DNA of 64,000 nucleotides from Catonia carolina (lineage: Eukaryota; Arthropoda; Insecta; Hemiptera; Achilidae), in NCBI GenBank assembly GCA_035578175.1, contig JAQMRL010000001.1, positions 437,756,639 through 437,820,638 of the forward strand, in the 5' to 3' direction. Below, piece after piece: positions 10,331 through 21,722 of the stretch. Position numbers and translations under genes: made by a program. Position 1 is the stretch's first letter, and the number at the start of each line of letters is the position of its first letter. The notes under the pieces are model-generated. The model had not been told where the DNA came from, made no database searches, and saw nothing but the letters and a program-made list of their open reading frames with translations.

Positions 10331-11204
10331 AAAAAAAATCTGGTGTGAACTTCCTCTTGCCAAAGTAAATAATTAACAATAAACCTAACATTAGAAATAA
10401 ACGAAAAACTAACCTCAATAAACATAATCTAATTTTAATCATGAGTGAAAGACACAAAATGAAAATCAACCTCAGTTTGGCTTAAAAATACGGAAAATCA
10501 CACTTTCACACTAAACTAGGCTCTGTAGAGAAAAATGTTTTAAATAAAAGTTGTAGATCTTTTAATTTCCTATACATTTTATTATATACACTTATGTCGT
10601 AAAATGCATACTAAGGCTGAAATCTTAAAAAGTCGATTTTTTACACTTTTCGTGATAAAAATACAGAAAATCGCTAATTACCGCTAAACTAAGCGTTATA
10701 AAAAATGTTTTAAATAAAAGTTGTAGGATTTTAAATTCTCTACAACTTTTATTATAAAAACAATTTTCTTATGAGAAAACAACCTCCCTAAGAATTTTCA
10801 GCAGAAATAACGCCTACCTTATGTTGTAGAGAATAACAAATTTAGTAAATGAGGCGATTTTAAAAAAATCGTAAGACCCGTTTTTGAGAAAATCGCAAAA
10901 AAGTAAAATTACACGAATAAACTACTACTTCCGGTTGACCGATTTTGATGAAAATGTTCGTGTTTATGTCCTCTAGTGGTATGTAACTTAAGTTTCAAGT
11001 TTCAAGTTCGTACAATGTTCTGCTGTTGAGATATTTTGTTCACACACACACACACACACACCCACAGACCAATCGCTAAAAACATGTTTTTTTGGGTTCA
11101 GGTGGTCTGAAAACGTGTAGATCCGGTAAAAACTCGATTTCGAAAAATCGACATGAAAACAATACTTTCCTTCCTATATAATATTCATATAGGCAAGAGA
11201 AAGT
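10331..11204 (-). mobile_element. HINE copy, 3' stem-loop deleted
   Basis: Family body with (AC)n at about 11041-11060 and the usual start (GGCAAGAGAAAGT at 11204 on this strand). The 3' hairpin is reduced: TCTGGTGTGAA runs directly into CTTCCTCTTGCC, losing the AACACTCACACAA arm. This makes a useful defective terminus for comparison. Confidence 0.85.
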
Positions 11205-11340
11205 AAAAACAGCTAAACACGTGGTCCATGAGTTTAGACCGTGATACAAGATTTTGTAATAAAATTCAATCCTGGTAGAGAATATTTTTGAGGAAGCTTT
11301 AAATAACTGAGTATTGTCCTTCATCATTATTTTATTGATT

Positions 11341-11738
11341 GTTGTTGTTTAGGTCAACAGCCGAAAGGGCTGGTTTGAACCTCTAGAGGTTTTACTAAGT
11401 AAAAACAAGGAGTGAGACGGTTTACTAATGCCTTCCTCACTGAGTTGAAAGAGTATGCTTATCAGCATGCCAGGCCCTCCAAAAAGCATTCACTTTCCAC
11501 TCTGCAAATGACACCTTCACTTCATTCACCACAGGGTCTGGCTGCATAGTGAAATTCATTACTCTCAGAGGAGATAACTCTGACTAGTGTCTTTTACACC
11601 TCTACCTCTTCTGTTCTTAAATAGTTCAGTCATATAAGTGGCTGACTATGTGATAAGAAACAGAACTATTTTTTTTTAGCCCTGGACCAAACAGATAGAG
11701 TGCAATTAAAATAACACTCCACCTGTCCGTTTTGGGGA
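11341..11738 (-). mobile_element. CAA-SINE copy 2, with TSD
   Basis: Full-length copy bounded by a 13-bp duplication TATTTTATTGATT at 11328-11340 and 11739-11751. The (CAA)n tail is seen as GTTGTTGTTTAGG at the left. Confidence 0.9.
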
Positions 11739-11945
11739 TATTTTATTGATTACATATTCATTATTCTTTCTTCTTATTATTAAATAATACAGAGCTGAAT
11801 TATCAGTTCTGTATTACTCTTGAATCTTCTGAGAGCAAGTCTATTGACATTTATTATCATAACTGCTTAATATTTGTCAGCAGGAGTAGTTAAATGCATA
11901 AATTTCTTTCTAAACAAAAATCCACGCTTACTATTTATTTCATTT

Positions 11946-12135
11946 TTTTTTAAAGTCGTATCAACATCATGATCATTAGCGACTAGTTGGAATAAGGGAC
12001 GGTGGGTTTAACCTTGTAATATTCCAGACTTTTCCCGGGAATCTAACTCGGGATCTCCGGTGTGCAGAGTAGAACTCCATTTCACGTAGTGGGACCTCAG
12101 TTTGCGTCTAAACTATTGGGCCATGGAGACGGATT
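11946..12135 (-). mobile_element. SINE-H copy (T1 tail)
   Basis: On the minus strand a tRNA-like head starts near GTCTCCATGGCCCAATAG, has a B-box-like GAGTTAGATTCCCGG, and ends with the T1 tail (GTCGCTAATGATC ... TTTAAA). It is diverged, so an older copy. Confidence 0.6.
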
Positions 12136-12317
12136 CCACGCTTTAAATGTTTCGAAACAAATTGAACGTCTATAATTGCTTGAAATATAATCTGCACAGA
12201 AAAATCCTATTTTAAATTCCATAATTTCTTAAATCGAGTTTTTAAGACGTAACTTGCATTTTTTCAATTACGTTGATGTTATTGAGTTATTTTCTTCTTT
12301 TTTTAACTTTTGAGACC

Positions 12318-12687
12318 TCAGTGGATCACTTTAGCCCGTTTGGAAGCCGCTTTAAGTTTTTTATTAGCATGGTAGCGCCTCAGGTTTTCGGCGCACATTT
12401 CCCGTTGTTCATCTTTGTAGACCCTTACACCGACTTTCCACTTCTTTGTGGTTAATTGGGTACTATGTGATTTGATCAAATTTTTGTAGTATGGCGTCTC
12501 CTCCACCAGGTCCGTCATTGTTAGGTTCAGTTCGACCATGTCCCTTTGGACCTCTGTGATCCATGTGAAAGTGCTGCTTTTCTGTTTGGAGGCCAGAAAT
12601 TTATCCACAAGTCTCCTAAGTAACCTTGTCTTTGGAGTTCTCATAATGTACCCGAAGAAAGATACGCGCTTTTTCCTCATCGCTATT
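12318..12687 (-). pseudogene. LINE ORF2 C-terminal fragment
   Basis: A 120-codon frame beginning MRKKRVSFFGYIMRTP matches the post-RT C-terminal region common in insect LINEs, continuing with LVDKF and W.TEVQRDM-type residues and a basic end. The copy is 5'-truncated; its upstream side is interrupted by a SINE-A at 12688-12983 and then meets SINE-B. Confidence 0.7.
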
Positions 12688-12983
12688 TTTTTTTCTAATT
12701 TGTGTACGTTGCAATCTGTTCAATTTAGAACAATAAGCAACCCCATGACCCATTGAGATGAGGATGATGTGTATGACGTGTAAATGAGGTGTAGTCTTGT
12801 ACAGACCCAGGCCGACCATTCCTGAGAGAGTATGGTTAATTAAACCCCAACCATCAAAGTACACCGGTAACCACAGTCTAGCATTCAAATCCGTATAAAA
12901 GTAACTACCTTTACTAGGATTTGAACCGGGAACCTTCGTCTCCGAAAATCAGCTGTTAAACAGCTGATTGTGGCGACGACTAT
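12688..12983 (-). mobile_element. SINE-A with 17-bp TSD in LINE
   Basis: A SINE-A copy lacking the first bases of its head, flanked by the 17-bp direct repeat TTTTCCTCATCGCTATT at 12671-12687 and 12984-13000. The insertion splits the LINE fragment, so the SINE is younger than the LINE. Confidence 0.92.
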
Positions 12984-13006
12984 TTTTCCTCATCGCTATT
13001 GAGATT

Positions 13007-13204
13007 TTATTTTATTTATGTTTATTTAACGTCGCATCAACTACAAAGGTCATTAGCGACGACGTTGGGGTGTAATTATTGTACAATGGAGGATAAAATG
13101 ATTTTTTTGTAACGTATGAAAATATGCCGTGCCTGAGTGGGATTCGAACCCAGGACCGCATGATGAGAGGCGAGCACGTTACCAAATGCGCCAATGCGGC
13201 CGGA
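13007..13204 (-). mobile_element. SINE-B1 copy
   Basis: On the minus strand: tRNA-like head GGCCGCATTGGCGCATTTGG with a GGGTTCGAATCCC B box, a GGCATATTTTCATACG body, then the T1 tail CGTCGCTAATGACC ... TTAAATAAA. The head looks like a real tRNA but continues into the SINE body, so it is not called as a tRNA gene. Confidence 0.85.
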
Positions 13205-13211
13205 TGAGTTA

Positions 13212-13388
13212 TTTTTAGTTTATTTAAAAGTAGCATCGACAGCTTGGTCATTAACGACTATTGTGGGTTTTGGTACCGTAATGATTGGTTTTAACATGTT
13301 AAAATTTCCAGACCCTAGTTGGGAATCGAACCCGAAACCTTTTGCTTTGTAGGCTTGCACGCTAATCTCTACGTCACGACGGCGGTCG
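13212..13388 (-). mobile_element. SINE-H copy (T1 tail)
   Basis: The tRNA-like head has CGTGACGTAGAGATTAG (A box region) and GGGTTCGATTCCC (B box). The body carries AAATTTTAACATGTTAAAAC, and the end carries the T1 tail GTCGTTAATGACC ... TTAAATAAA. It lies directly beside a SINE-B1 that shares only the tail. Confidence 0.8.
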
Positions 13389-13586
13389 TTCTTGAGTTTA
13401 ATAAACAATTTTTGGTTTAAAAATTGAATTGGTTTTTTGAAGTAACAAAAATAATAGCCTACCTATAGTATAAAATAGTCAAAAAACGGATGTTGGCTGG
13501 TAGCTATTGTTTATTCATTCCCAATTGTTGAATGAGGGGAAAATCCTTTATTATTTACGCGTGCGAGAATCCATACGCTCTAGCTT

Positions 13587-14150
13587 CACCGAAAACTAAC
13601 ACTATTTTGAAAGTTGTGTGAGTGTTTAATACCATATTTTTTAAACTAAGCTTTGCGTCCCCCTCCAAAACCCGAAAACTAACACTATTTTGAAAGTTGT
13701 GTGAGTGTTTCACACCAGATTTTCTAAACTAAGCTTTGCGCCCCCCCCCAAACCCGAAAACTAACACTATTTTGAAAGTTGTGTGAGTGTTTCACACCAG
13801 ATTTTTTAAACTAAGCTTTGCGCCCCCCAAACCCGAAAACTAACACTATTTTGAAAGTTGTGTGAGTGCTTCACACCAGATTTTTTAAACTAAGCTTTGC
13901 GCCCCCCAAACCCGAAAACTAACACTATTTTGAAAGTTGTGTGAGTGCTTCACACCAGATTTTTTAAACTAAGCTTTGCGCCCCCCAAACCCGAAAACTA
14001 ACACTATTTTGAAAGTTGTGTGAGTGTTTCACACCAGATTTTTTAAACTAAGCTTTGCGCCCCCCCAAACCCGAAAACTAACACTATTTTGAAAGTTGTG
14101 TGAGTGTTTCACACCAGATTTTTTAAACTAAGCTTTGCGTCCCCACCCCA
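13587..14150 (+). repeat. Seven-unit tandem array of HINE 3' hairpin
   Basis: Seven units of about 78-82 bp. Each holds the last ~33 bases of the HINE family (GAAAGTTGTGTGAGTG, then TTTCACACCAGATTTTT) plus AAACTAAGCTTTGCG, a C run and ACCCGAAAACTAACACTAT. Units differ mainly in C-run length and in GTGTTT versus GTGCTT. The first unit is the most diverged, as expected at an array edge. Confidence 0.9.
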
Positions 14151-15090
14151 AACCCTCATCGCACCCCTCACTTTGAGAATCAATGGTTTAGGGGATACAG
14201 AGAGGAAAAATGAGAAATAAAAGTGGAGAATTTTCATGATTCATTACTACCGATACGTAATTACTTCACCCTGGCCAAAATTCACAATTCGTGATTGTGG
14301 ACGTAAAGGTCTCTTTAATTTTGGGAACAGAATTATTTTTCATCATTACAATATTCTGTCACTTTACCACAGAACCACAAGAAATTAAAGTGGTAAAAAT
14401 GCAACTTAAATTGATTTCATCAATTATTTCGTATAAAATAAAATAATTTATTTAAGGGTCGCTTCAACAGTGTTGTCATTAACATATAAATTCTTAATGC
14501 TTTGGCAGAGCCTGTTAAATGTAAAACCTTTTTGGAAATTAATAAAACCTAAATCACTGTATCTATTTTGATATTAAATACTTCGTGTTACCACATATTT
14601 AAATTTATTGTTGATTAAGGCTTATTGAATTAACTTATGATTATCGAAACCAGATTCAATTAGAATTGCTGAATTACATTATCTATTTTGTAATTAAATC
14701 GGTAAATGTTATTGTGTTGCTACATACATGATCCTTACTAAAAGTTACCCGACTGGTTTTCTTTTCAGTAGGCGGAAATGATGTTCTGAGACTTGTTAAA
14801 TAATTTAATTTTTCCTTATGACCGAGAAAACCACATCTGTTTGTAGCAAGTCAACAAATTTTTTTTTTCTGAAATAATTAATTAGCAGAAATCTTAATTT
14901 TGGCAAGGGTGAAGTACTTACGCATCGATAGTAATGAATCATGAAAATTTTCCACTTTTATTCCTCATTATTCCTCTCTGTATCCCCTAAACCATTGATT
15001 CTCAAAGTGAGGTGCGCGATGAGGGTTGGGGGGAGGCGCAGAGCTTAGTTTAAAAAATCTGGTGTGAAACATTCACACAACTTTCTCTTG
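14107..15090. repeat. Large inverted repeat between HINE 3' ends
   Basis: About 14107-14285 and 14893-15090 are inverted copies, roughly 90% alike. They run from the HINE hairpin through AAACTAAGC, the C/G run, CTTTGAGAATCAATGG and GGGGATACAGAGAGG. The ~600-bp loop is AT-rich and contains a T1 SINE-tail fragment near 14443-14500. CATTGATTCTCAAAGTG resembles hAT-type termini, but no TSD was found. Confidence 0.75.
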
Positions 15091-15841
15091 CCAATGCAAA
15101 TAATGAACAACATTAGTAATAAAACATTATAAATAAACAAAAAACTAACCTAAAAAAACATAACCTTATTTTAATCATGAGTGAAAGACGCAAAATGAAA
15201 ATCGACTTCAGTTTGGCTTAAAAATACGGAAAATCACTCTTTCACGCTAAACTAGGGTCTGTAGAGAAAAAATTTTAAATTAAAGTTGTAGATCTTTTAA
15301 TTTCCTATAAATTTGAGTATATACACTTTTGTCGTAAAATGCATACTAAGGCCGAAATCTTTAAAAAAAATCGATTTTTCCCACGTTTTCGTGAGAAAAT
15401 AACAGAAACTTGCTAATTGCCGCTAAACTAAGCGTTATAAAAAAACATGTTTGCCATAAAAGTTGTAGATTTTTAAATTTTCTACAACTTTCATTATATA
15501 CATTTTTGCGCTAAAATGCATATTAAAGTCGCAATCTTAAAAAAACAAGTTTATTACGAGAAAACAACTTCCCCAAGAATTTCAGCAGAAATGTACGTGT
15601 CGGGCCCGGTAGTGGTATGTAACTTAAGTTTCAAGTTCGTACGATGTTCCGTTCTTGAGATATTCTGTTTACACACACGCGCGCGCGCGCGCACACACAC
15701 ACAGACAGACCAATCGCTAAAAACCCTCTTTTTTGGTCCAGGGGTCTGAAAACGTGTAAATCGGGTGAAAACTCGATTTCGAAAAATCGACATGAAAACA
15801 ATACTTTCCTTCCTTTATATTCATATAGGCAACAGAAAGTA
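15050..15841 (-). mobile_element. HINE copy, internal deletion
   Basis: Family body read on the minus strand. A block of ~120 bases normally between the TTTCAGC...ATG segment and the TCGGGTCCGG segment is missing, and the microsatellite is a CG/CA mix at 15671-15703. Its 3' hairpin is the right arm of the large inverted repeat. Confidence 0.85.
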
Positions 15842-16097
15842 AAAAATAATACTACATTTTAATTTTGTTAAATTAAAAATGTATAGGCCTAAGCAACTTT
15901 TCATCGTATCGTATCAGTAGTAGATAAGTTGCGTCATAACATTTTTATATTAGCTTCCTAACATAAAAAAGTAAGCTACTTGTAACATTGAAGTAGCATC
16001 TACTAAAGTTTTTTATATAAAATTAGGTTATTCAACTTCTAATCTATGTTTGTTGCATGATGATATGTTGAAGTAGTCTACTTTACCTGTTTATTAA
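15842..16097. other. AT-rich spacer
   Basis: No family match apart from one TAGGCCTA palindrome at about 15885. Confidence 0.4.
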
Positions 16098-16652
16098 AAA
16101 AAATTGGTGTGAAACACTCACACAACTTTTTCTTGCCAATGCAATTAATTAACAATATAACCTAACATTAGTAATCAAAAATTAGAAATAAACAAAAACT
16201 AACCTTATTTTATCATGAGTGAAAGACGCAAAAATGAAAATAAATTTCAGTTTGGCTTAAAAATACAGAAAATCACACTTTCACGCTAAACTAGGCTCTG
16301 TAGAGAAAAATGCTCTAAACAAAAGTTGTAGATCTTTTAATTTCCTATAAATTTGATTATATACATTTTTGTCTTAAAATGCATACTAAGGCCGAAATCT
16401 TAAAAAAATCGATTTTTCACGCGTTTTCATGAGAAAAAAAACAGAAAATTGCTAATACCGCTAAACTAAGCGTTATGCAAAACTATGTTTGAAATAAAAG
16501 TTGTAGGATTTTAAATTATCTACAACTTTTTTTTATATATTTTTGTGCTAAAATGCATATTAAAGCCGTAATCTTAAAAAATCAATTTTTTACGTGAAAA
16601 CAGCCTCACCAAGAATTTCAGCAAACATGGCGCCTACACTATCTTGTAGAGC
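16098..16652 (-). mobile_element. HINE copy, truncated
   Basis: The 3' half of the family (hairpin through ATCTTGTAGAG), broken at 16652 where SINE-A sequence begins. The 5' half with the CA tract is absent. Confidence 0.85.
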
Positions 16653-16855
16653 ATCTGTTTAATTTAGAACAATAAACAACCCCATGACCCAATGAGATGA
16701 GGATGATGTGTATGACTTGTAAATGAGGTGTAGACTTGAACTGACTCAGGCCGACCATTCCTGAGAGAGTATGGTTAATTGAACCCCAACCATCAAAGTA
16801 CACTGGTAACCACTGTCTAATATATTCAAATCAGTATAAAAGTAACTACCTTTCA
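16653..16855 (-). mobile_element. SINE-A fragment
   Basis: Body of SINE-A without tRNA head or poly(A) tail, abutting a HINE on one side and a LINE 3' end on the other. A rearranged junction is likely. Confidence 0.8.
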
Positions 16856-16856
16856 A

Positions 16857-17290
16857 AAGTCTTCTTCTTCTTCTTTCCAACAAGGATTAGGCTTAAAGCC
16901 TGTTCCGGTTTCACAAAAAAAATCTTAATTCCATCTTTTCCTCGGCCGACCCACATCCCTTCTACCTTCTGGCACGTAAGACATTATCGTCTTGGGAATC
17001 CTCCTCTGATCCATCCTGCTAAGATGATTCCTCCATTCCTCCTTGTATTCCTCAGCCCTTTCTAGGATGTTGAAGACATTTAGTTCGTTTCGGATGTCTT
17101 CACTTCTGATACAATCTCTTCGAGTGCATCCCTTTATTCTGCGAAGGAATCTCATCTCAGCCGCCTGTATCTTAGACCTATCACGTTCCGCAGTTATCCA
17201 CGACTCGCTTCCATATAACAATACTGGAACGGCCATAGTTTTATAGAACTTAATCGTCGTTTCCTTCCGGGTCTTGTCTTTTAGTTTACT
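16857..17290 (-). pseudogene. LINE 3' end with CTT tail
   Basis: The minus frame at 16925-17236 reads PVLLYGSESW, AAEMRFLRRIKG, RSEDIRNEL and VGRPRKRW, the usual C-terminus of an insect LINE ORF2. Coding similarity continues upstream to about 17287. The 3' UTR holds a small AGGCTT-AAGCCT hairpin and an AAGAAG microsatellite end. Confidence 0.8.
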
Positions 17291-17593
17291 TTAGTTTTAT
17301 TAGTTTTAATTTACCTTTCAAACTCTTTAACTTTAACTTTAAAACTCTAGTTTTAATTTACCTTTCAAAAGTTAACAGGTAAATTAATTACACTAACAGT
17401 TAAATTAATATTTTCTTCTATTAGCCGGGGAGAATTTTCTAATCAATGTTACTATTAAATAAATTTGAAGATGGTTCCTTCGAAATTATGTTGACAGAAA
17501 CTGTTAGTATTATTGTTTTATGGTCGGATGAAAGATTTAAAATGGATTTTATCTAAAAAATACTTTTCTGGAATTCCTGGAATGATAAAGAAG
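17291..17593. other. Spacer with short direct duplication
   Basis: TTTTAATTTACCTTTCAAA appears twice (about 17302 and 17351). Otherwise AT-rich without recognisable content. Confidence 0.5.
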
Positions 17594-17595
17594 TA

Positions 17596-18051
17596 CAGTA
17601 AAACCTCGCTATTTCGGACTTCACAAATTCGGAACTTCTATATTTCGGACTGGCAAAAAAAAATTCATTTTTGATGGTGACAAGTTGCTAATTCCGATGG
17701 TACACACAAACTGAAGTCTGTAGTTGTCGGAAAATCAAGACGTCCAAGTGCTATGAAAAATTTAACAGATAAAGATCTGCCAGTAATTTATAAAGCCAGC
17801 AGAAATTCTTGGTTCATCTCTGAAATTTTCACATTGTGGTTTCAAGAAGATTTCGTTCCAGCTGTCATTAAATTTCAAATGGAAGAAAAGGCAGTTCCTC
17901 AGGATGAGGTTAAAGAAAATTTGTTATTGGACAATGCGCCAATGCAATCCATCTGAAGACAGATTACGGAGTAGTAATGGAAGAATTAAATCTGTGTTTA
18001 TGCATCCGAATACTTGAGAGTTCTGTAATTTGTATAGTAAATTGGTGTGTA

Positions 18052-18089
<38 letters not shown>

Positions 18090-18341
18090 TTTGTAGTCAA
18101 TTTTTATTAAAATTAAACATACAGTAATTGAAATTTTTCATTTTTATACGTTTTATTTATTACTGAATTCACCGACTTAAATTATTACACACACTTTCGC
18201 TTTGTAATTTATCTAAATTAAATACACGATGTCCGTAAAAGTCAGGATTACACGTATTTTAGAAGTGTTCCATAATTCGGAATTTTCGCTAATTCGCACC
18301 GACCGTGGTCCGTATTAGGTCGAATTAGCGAGGTTTTACTG
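17596..18341 (+). mobile_element. Tigger/pogo-type element, deleted
   Basis: The terminal inverted repeats CAGTAAAACCTCGCTATTTC and GAATTAGCGAGGTTTTACTG are flanked by TA at 17594-17595 and 18342-18343. At 746 bp it is far shorter than an autonomous Tigger and keeps one transposase fragment. A (TA)n tract lies at about 18053-18086. Confidence 0.88.
17753..17956 (+). pseudogene. Tigger transposase (DDE_1) fragment
   Basis: 67 codons. SWFISEIFTLWFQEDFVP and LLLDNAP match the central DDE domain of Tigger/pogo/CENP-B-related transposases; the Asp of LLLDNAP is a catalytic position. Both the HTH domains and the C-terminus are missing. Confidence 0.8.
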
Positions 18342-18462
18342 TATAATAAATTAAGAGTTAATTTTAATCGGATGGCCAGTAACTTGGTTTACCACTTTAA
18401 ATAGTACTAAAGTGGTTATAAATAAATAATTTTAATAACTAAATTTCTATCGTGACATTTTT

Positions 18463-19372
18463 ACTTTCTCTTGCCTATATGAATATATAGGAAGGAAAGT
18501 ATTGTTTTCATGTCGATTTTTCGAACTCGAGTTTTCACCGGGTCTATACGTTTTCAGACCCCCTGAACTCAAAAAACATGTTTTTAGCGATTGGTCTGTG
18601 TGTGTGTGAACAGAATATCTCAAGAACGAAACATCGTACAAACTTGAAACTTGAAACTTAAGTTACATACCACTACCGGACCCGACACGAACATTTTCAT
18701 CAAAATCGGTCAACCGGAAGTAGTAGTTTATTCGTATAATTTTTCACTTTTTTGCGATTTTCTCAAAAACTGGTCCTACGATTTTTTTTAAAATCGCCTC
18801 ATTTACTCAATTTTTTATTCTCTATAAGATAGGGTAGGCGCCATGTTTGCTGAAATTCTTGGTGAGGGTGTTTTTACGTAAAAAAAGTTTTTTTAAGATT
18901 ACGGCTTTAATATTAATTTTAGAGCAAAAATGTATATAATAAAAGTTGTAGAGAATTTAAAAACCTACAACTTTTATTTCAAGCATTTTTTTGTATAACG
19001 CTTAGTTTAGCGGTAATTAGCGATTTTCTGTTTATTCTCACGAAAACGTGTAAAAAATCGATTTTTTTAAGATTTCGGCCTTAGTATGCATTTTACAAGA
19101 AAAGTGTATATAATAAAATTTATAGAAAATTAAGAGATCTAAAACTTTTATTTAAAAAAATTTTCTCTACAGAGCCTAGTTTAGCGTGAAAGTGTGATTT
19201 TCCGTTTTTTTTTAAGCCAAATTGAGTTCGATTTTCATTTTGCGTCATTCACTCATGATTAAAATAAGGTTAGTTTTTGTTTATTTCTAATATTTTATTA
19301 ATAATGTTAGGTTTATTGTTAATTATTTGCATTGGCAAGAGAAAGTTGTGTGAGTATTTCATAACAGATTTT
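18463..19372 (+). mobile_element. HINE copy, complete but short CA tract
   Basis: Starts ACTTTCTCTTGCC after a T run and ends GGCAAGAGAAAGT plus a slightly mutated hairpin (GAGTATTTCATAAC) and AGATTTTT. The GT tract is only a few units (about 18595-18608). Confidence 0.9.
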
Positions 19373-19856
19373 TTTCTCTATTTTTCGGAAGTTAAAGTTT
19401 AGAATTTTAATCAAAATGAACCCAAGCCTATATTTTTAAGAAATTAGATAAAATCCACCTGCAAAACTACGATGTTTATAACCAACGTAAGTTGTCCTAC
19501 ATTATTTTACTGAAATTTAACTTTCATTTCTTAGAAATATACCAACATTAAAATAACCAGTAACATTCGGCATAAAAGAAATATTTAAATAAAAAATTTC
19601 TAACTGTATTTGTAGTTTTTAGTATTATTTGTTTAACACTTGATTTAACAAATAGACGGTGTTTTTTTTTAACTATATTGTATTGTCTTTTGCTATTCGG
19701 TTTGTACTTAATTTCAATGTTTTGTTTTGAACCTTGTCTACGCTTTGTATAGGCAGAAGAAATGTCCTGTGTTTTCAAACAAAACAATACATTCGTTCAC
19801 TGTACTGCACTGTAAAACCCCTGTATTAACGAAATGGTAAATTATATTTAAAATTA
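19373..19856. other. No recognised feature
   Basis: AT-rich. ACTGTAAAACCCCTGTATTAAC at 19808 weakly resembles a pogo-type terminus whose partner could be near 23000; this is not established. Confidence 0.4.
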
Positions 19857-21206
19857 CAATAAGACCTCTATTTATCGAACTTCTATATATCGAAATTCTC
19901 TATATATCGAAATATTTCCTGAGTCCCGTGAAATTTTTAATAAAAAATGCTTCTGTATATCGAAAACAAATTCTATATATCGAATTTAATTTTAGTGAAA
20001 ATATAAATAGAACTCCATACAGCCCTCCTATGACACACTAGTCAATCCGAAATATTGAGAGAGAGAGAGAGAGAGAGAGCAACGTGACAATACAGTACGT
20101 CAGTACGTTGACCACTGTGGTCCACGTACAAGAGTAGTGTGATACGTTTATACTATGTACGATCAAAAATATGTAAATACGACGAAGAAGTTTTCAAATG
20201 GGTACCTAAAACTGTTACGAGATAAAAACATGCCTAAGCAAAAGAGAAAAGTTGTTCTTTCTGTGGAGAATTTCCCTGCACACCCGTGTTCACAATAAAA
20301 CAAACTTTATTGTAAACAAATACTGTTTTTAGGTAATATGGTTACGGTCGAGTAATCTTAACTTAATATTCTAAGTAGCAGTCATAATAAAAAAAAAAAA
20401 ATCTGGTGTGAAACACTCACACAACTTTCTTTTGCCAATGCAAATAATTAACAATAAACCTAACATTAGTATTAAAACATTAGAAATGAACAAAAACTAA
20501 CCTCAAAAACATAACCTTATTTTAATCATGAGTGAATGACGCAAAATGACAATCGAACTCAATTTGGCTTAAAAATACGGAAAATCACGCTTTCACGCTA
20601 AACTAGGCTCTGTAGAGAAAAATGCTCTAAACAAAAGTTGTAGATCTTTTAATTTTCTATAAATTTAATTATATACACTTTTGTCGTAAAATGCATACTA
20701 AGGCCGAAATGTTAAAAAAATCGATTTTTCTCACGTTTTCGTGAGAAAAAAAACAGAAAATCGCAAATTACCGCTAAACTAAGCGTTATACAAAAAAATG
20801 TTTGAAATAAAAGTTGTAGGTTTTTAAATTCTCTACAACTTTTATTATATAAGTTTTTGCGCTAAAATTTATATTAAAGCCGTAATCTTAAAAAAAACAA
20901 CGTTTTTACGTGAAAACAGCCTCACCGAGAATTTCAGCAAACATGGCGCCTACCCTATCTTGTAGAGAATAAAAAATTGAGTAAAATAGGCGATTTTAAA
21001 AAAAATCGTAGGACCAGTTTTTGAGAAAATCGCAAAAAACTGAAAAATTATACGAATAAACTACTACTTCCGGTTGACCGATTTTGATGAAAATGTTCGT
21101 ATCGGGTCCGGTAGTAGTATGTAACTAAAGTTTCAAGTTTCAAGTTTGTACGATGTTTCGTTCTTGAGATATTCTGTTCACACACACACACACACACACA
21201 CATACA

Positions 21207-21303
<97 letters not shown>

Positions 21304-21530
21304 ACACACAGACCAATCGCTAAAAACATGTTTTTTGGGTTCAGGGGGTCTGAAAACGTATAGATCCGGTGAAAACTCGATTTCGAAAAATCGACATGAA
21401 AACAATACTTTCCTTCCTATATATTCATAAAGGCAAGAGAAAGTAAAAACAGCGTTTCCCTTTATCGAAGTTTCTATTCATCAAATTTTTTATGAGGAAT
21501 TTACCATTTCGATATATGGAGGTCCGACTG
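19857..21530. mobile_element. Pogo/Tigger-like element hosting a HINE
   Basis: The left end CAATAAGACCTCTATTTATC and right end ATATGGAGGTCCGACTG are imperfect inverted repeats with TA at 19855-19856 and 21531-21532. Subterminal TATATATCGAA repeats occur at the left. A 1.05-kb HINE occupies most of the interior. No transposase frame is left. Confidence 0.65.
20397..21444 (-). mobile_element. HINE copy with longest CA tract
   Basis: Complete copy with both ends and hairpin. The (AC)n region at 21178-21312 is about 135 bp with two interruptions, the longest in the family here, which accounts for the element's extra length. Confidence 0.92.
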
Positions 21531-21547
21531 TATTTCAACATTCTGTA

Positions 21548-21722
21548 AGCTGCCTCCATGGCGCATTGATTAGTGTGTTAGACTGCAAAGTTATAGATCG
21601 TGGGTTCGGTTCTCGAGTAGGGTGTGGAAATTTAACGCGTTAAAACGTAGTTCCGTAACGCACATCAGGCTAGTCGCTAATGATCCAGATGCTGATGGTA
21701 CTTTAAATGAACTAAAAAAAAG
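21548..21722 (+). mobile_element. SINE-H copy (T1 tail)
   Basis: Head GCCTCCATGGCGCATTGATT with B box GGGTTCGGTTCTCGAG, body AAATTTAACGCGTTAAAACG, and T1 tail GTCGCTAATGATC ... TTTAAATGAAC then A-rich. Same module order as 13212-13388. Confidence 0.75.

Noticed and set aside
13131..13204. tRNA gene on the minus strand (GGGATTCGAACCC B box)
   Set aside because: The same tRNA-like block recurs at 25592, 43020, 53620, 57650 and 59090, always followed by the same SINE body, so these are SINE heads.
13587..14150. CRISPR-like array
   Set aside because: The ~79-bp units are repeated in full without variable spacers, and the DNA is eukaryotic; it is a tandem array of a transposon end.
21048..21430. 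Cys/Val and Thr/His repeat proteins
   Set aside because: Translations of the (AC)n microsatellite inside a HINE.
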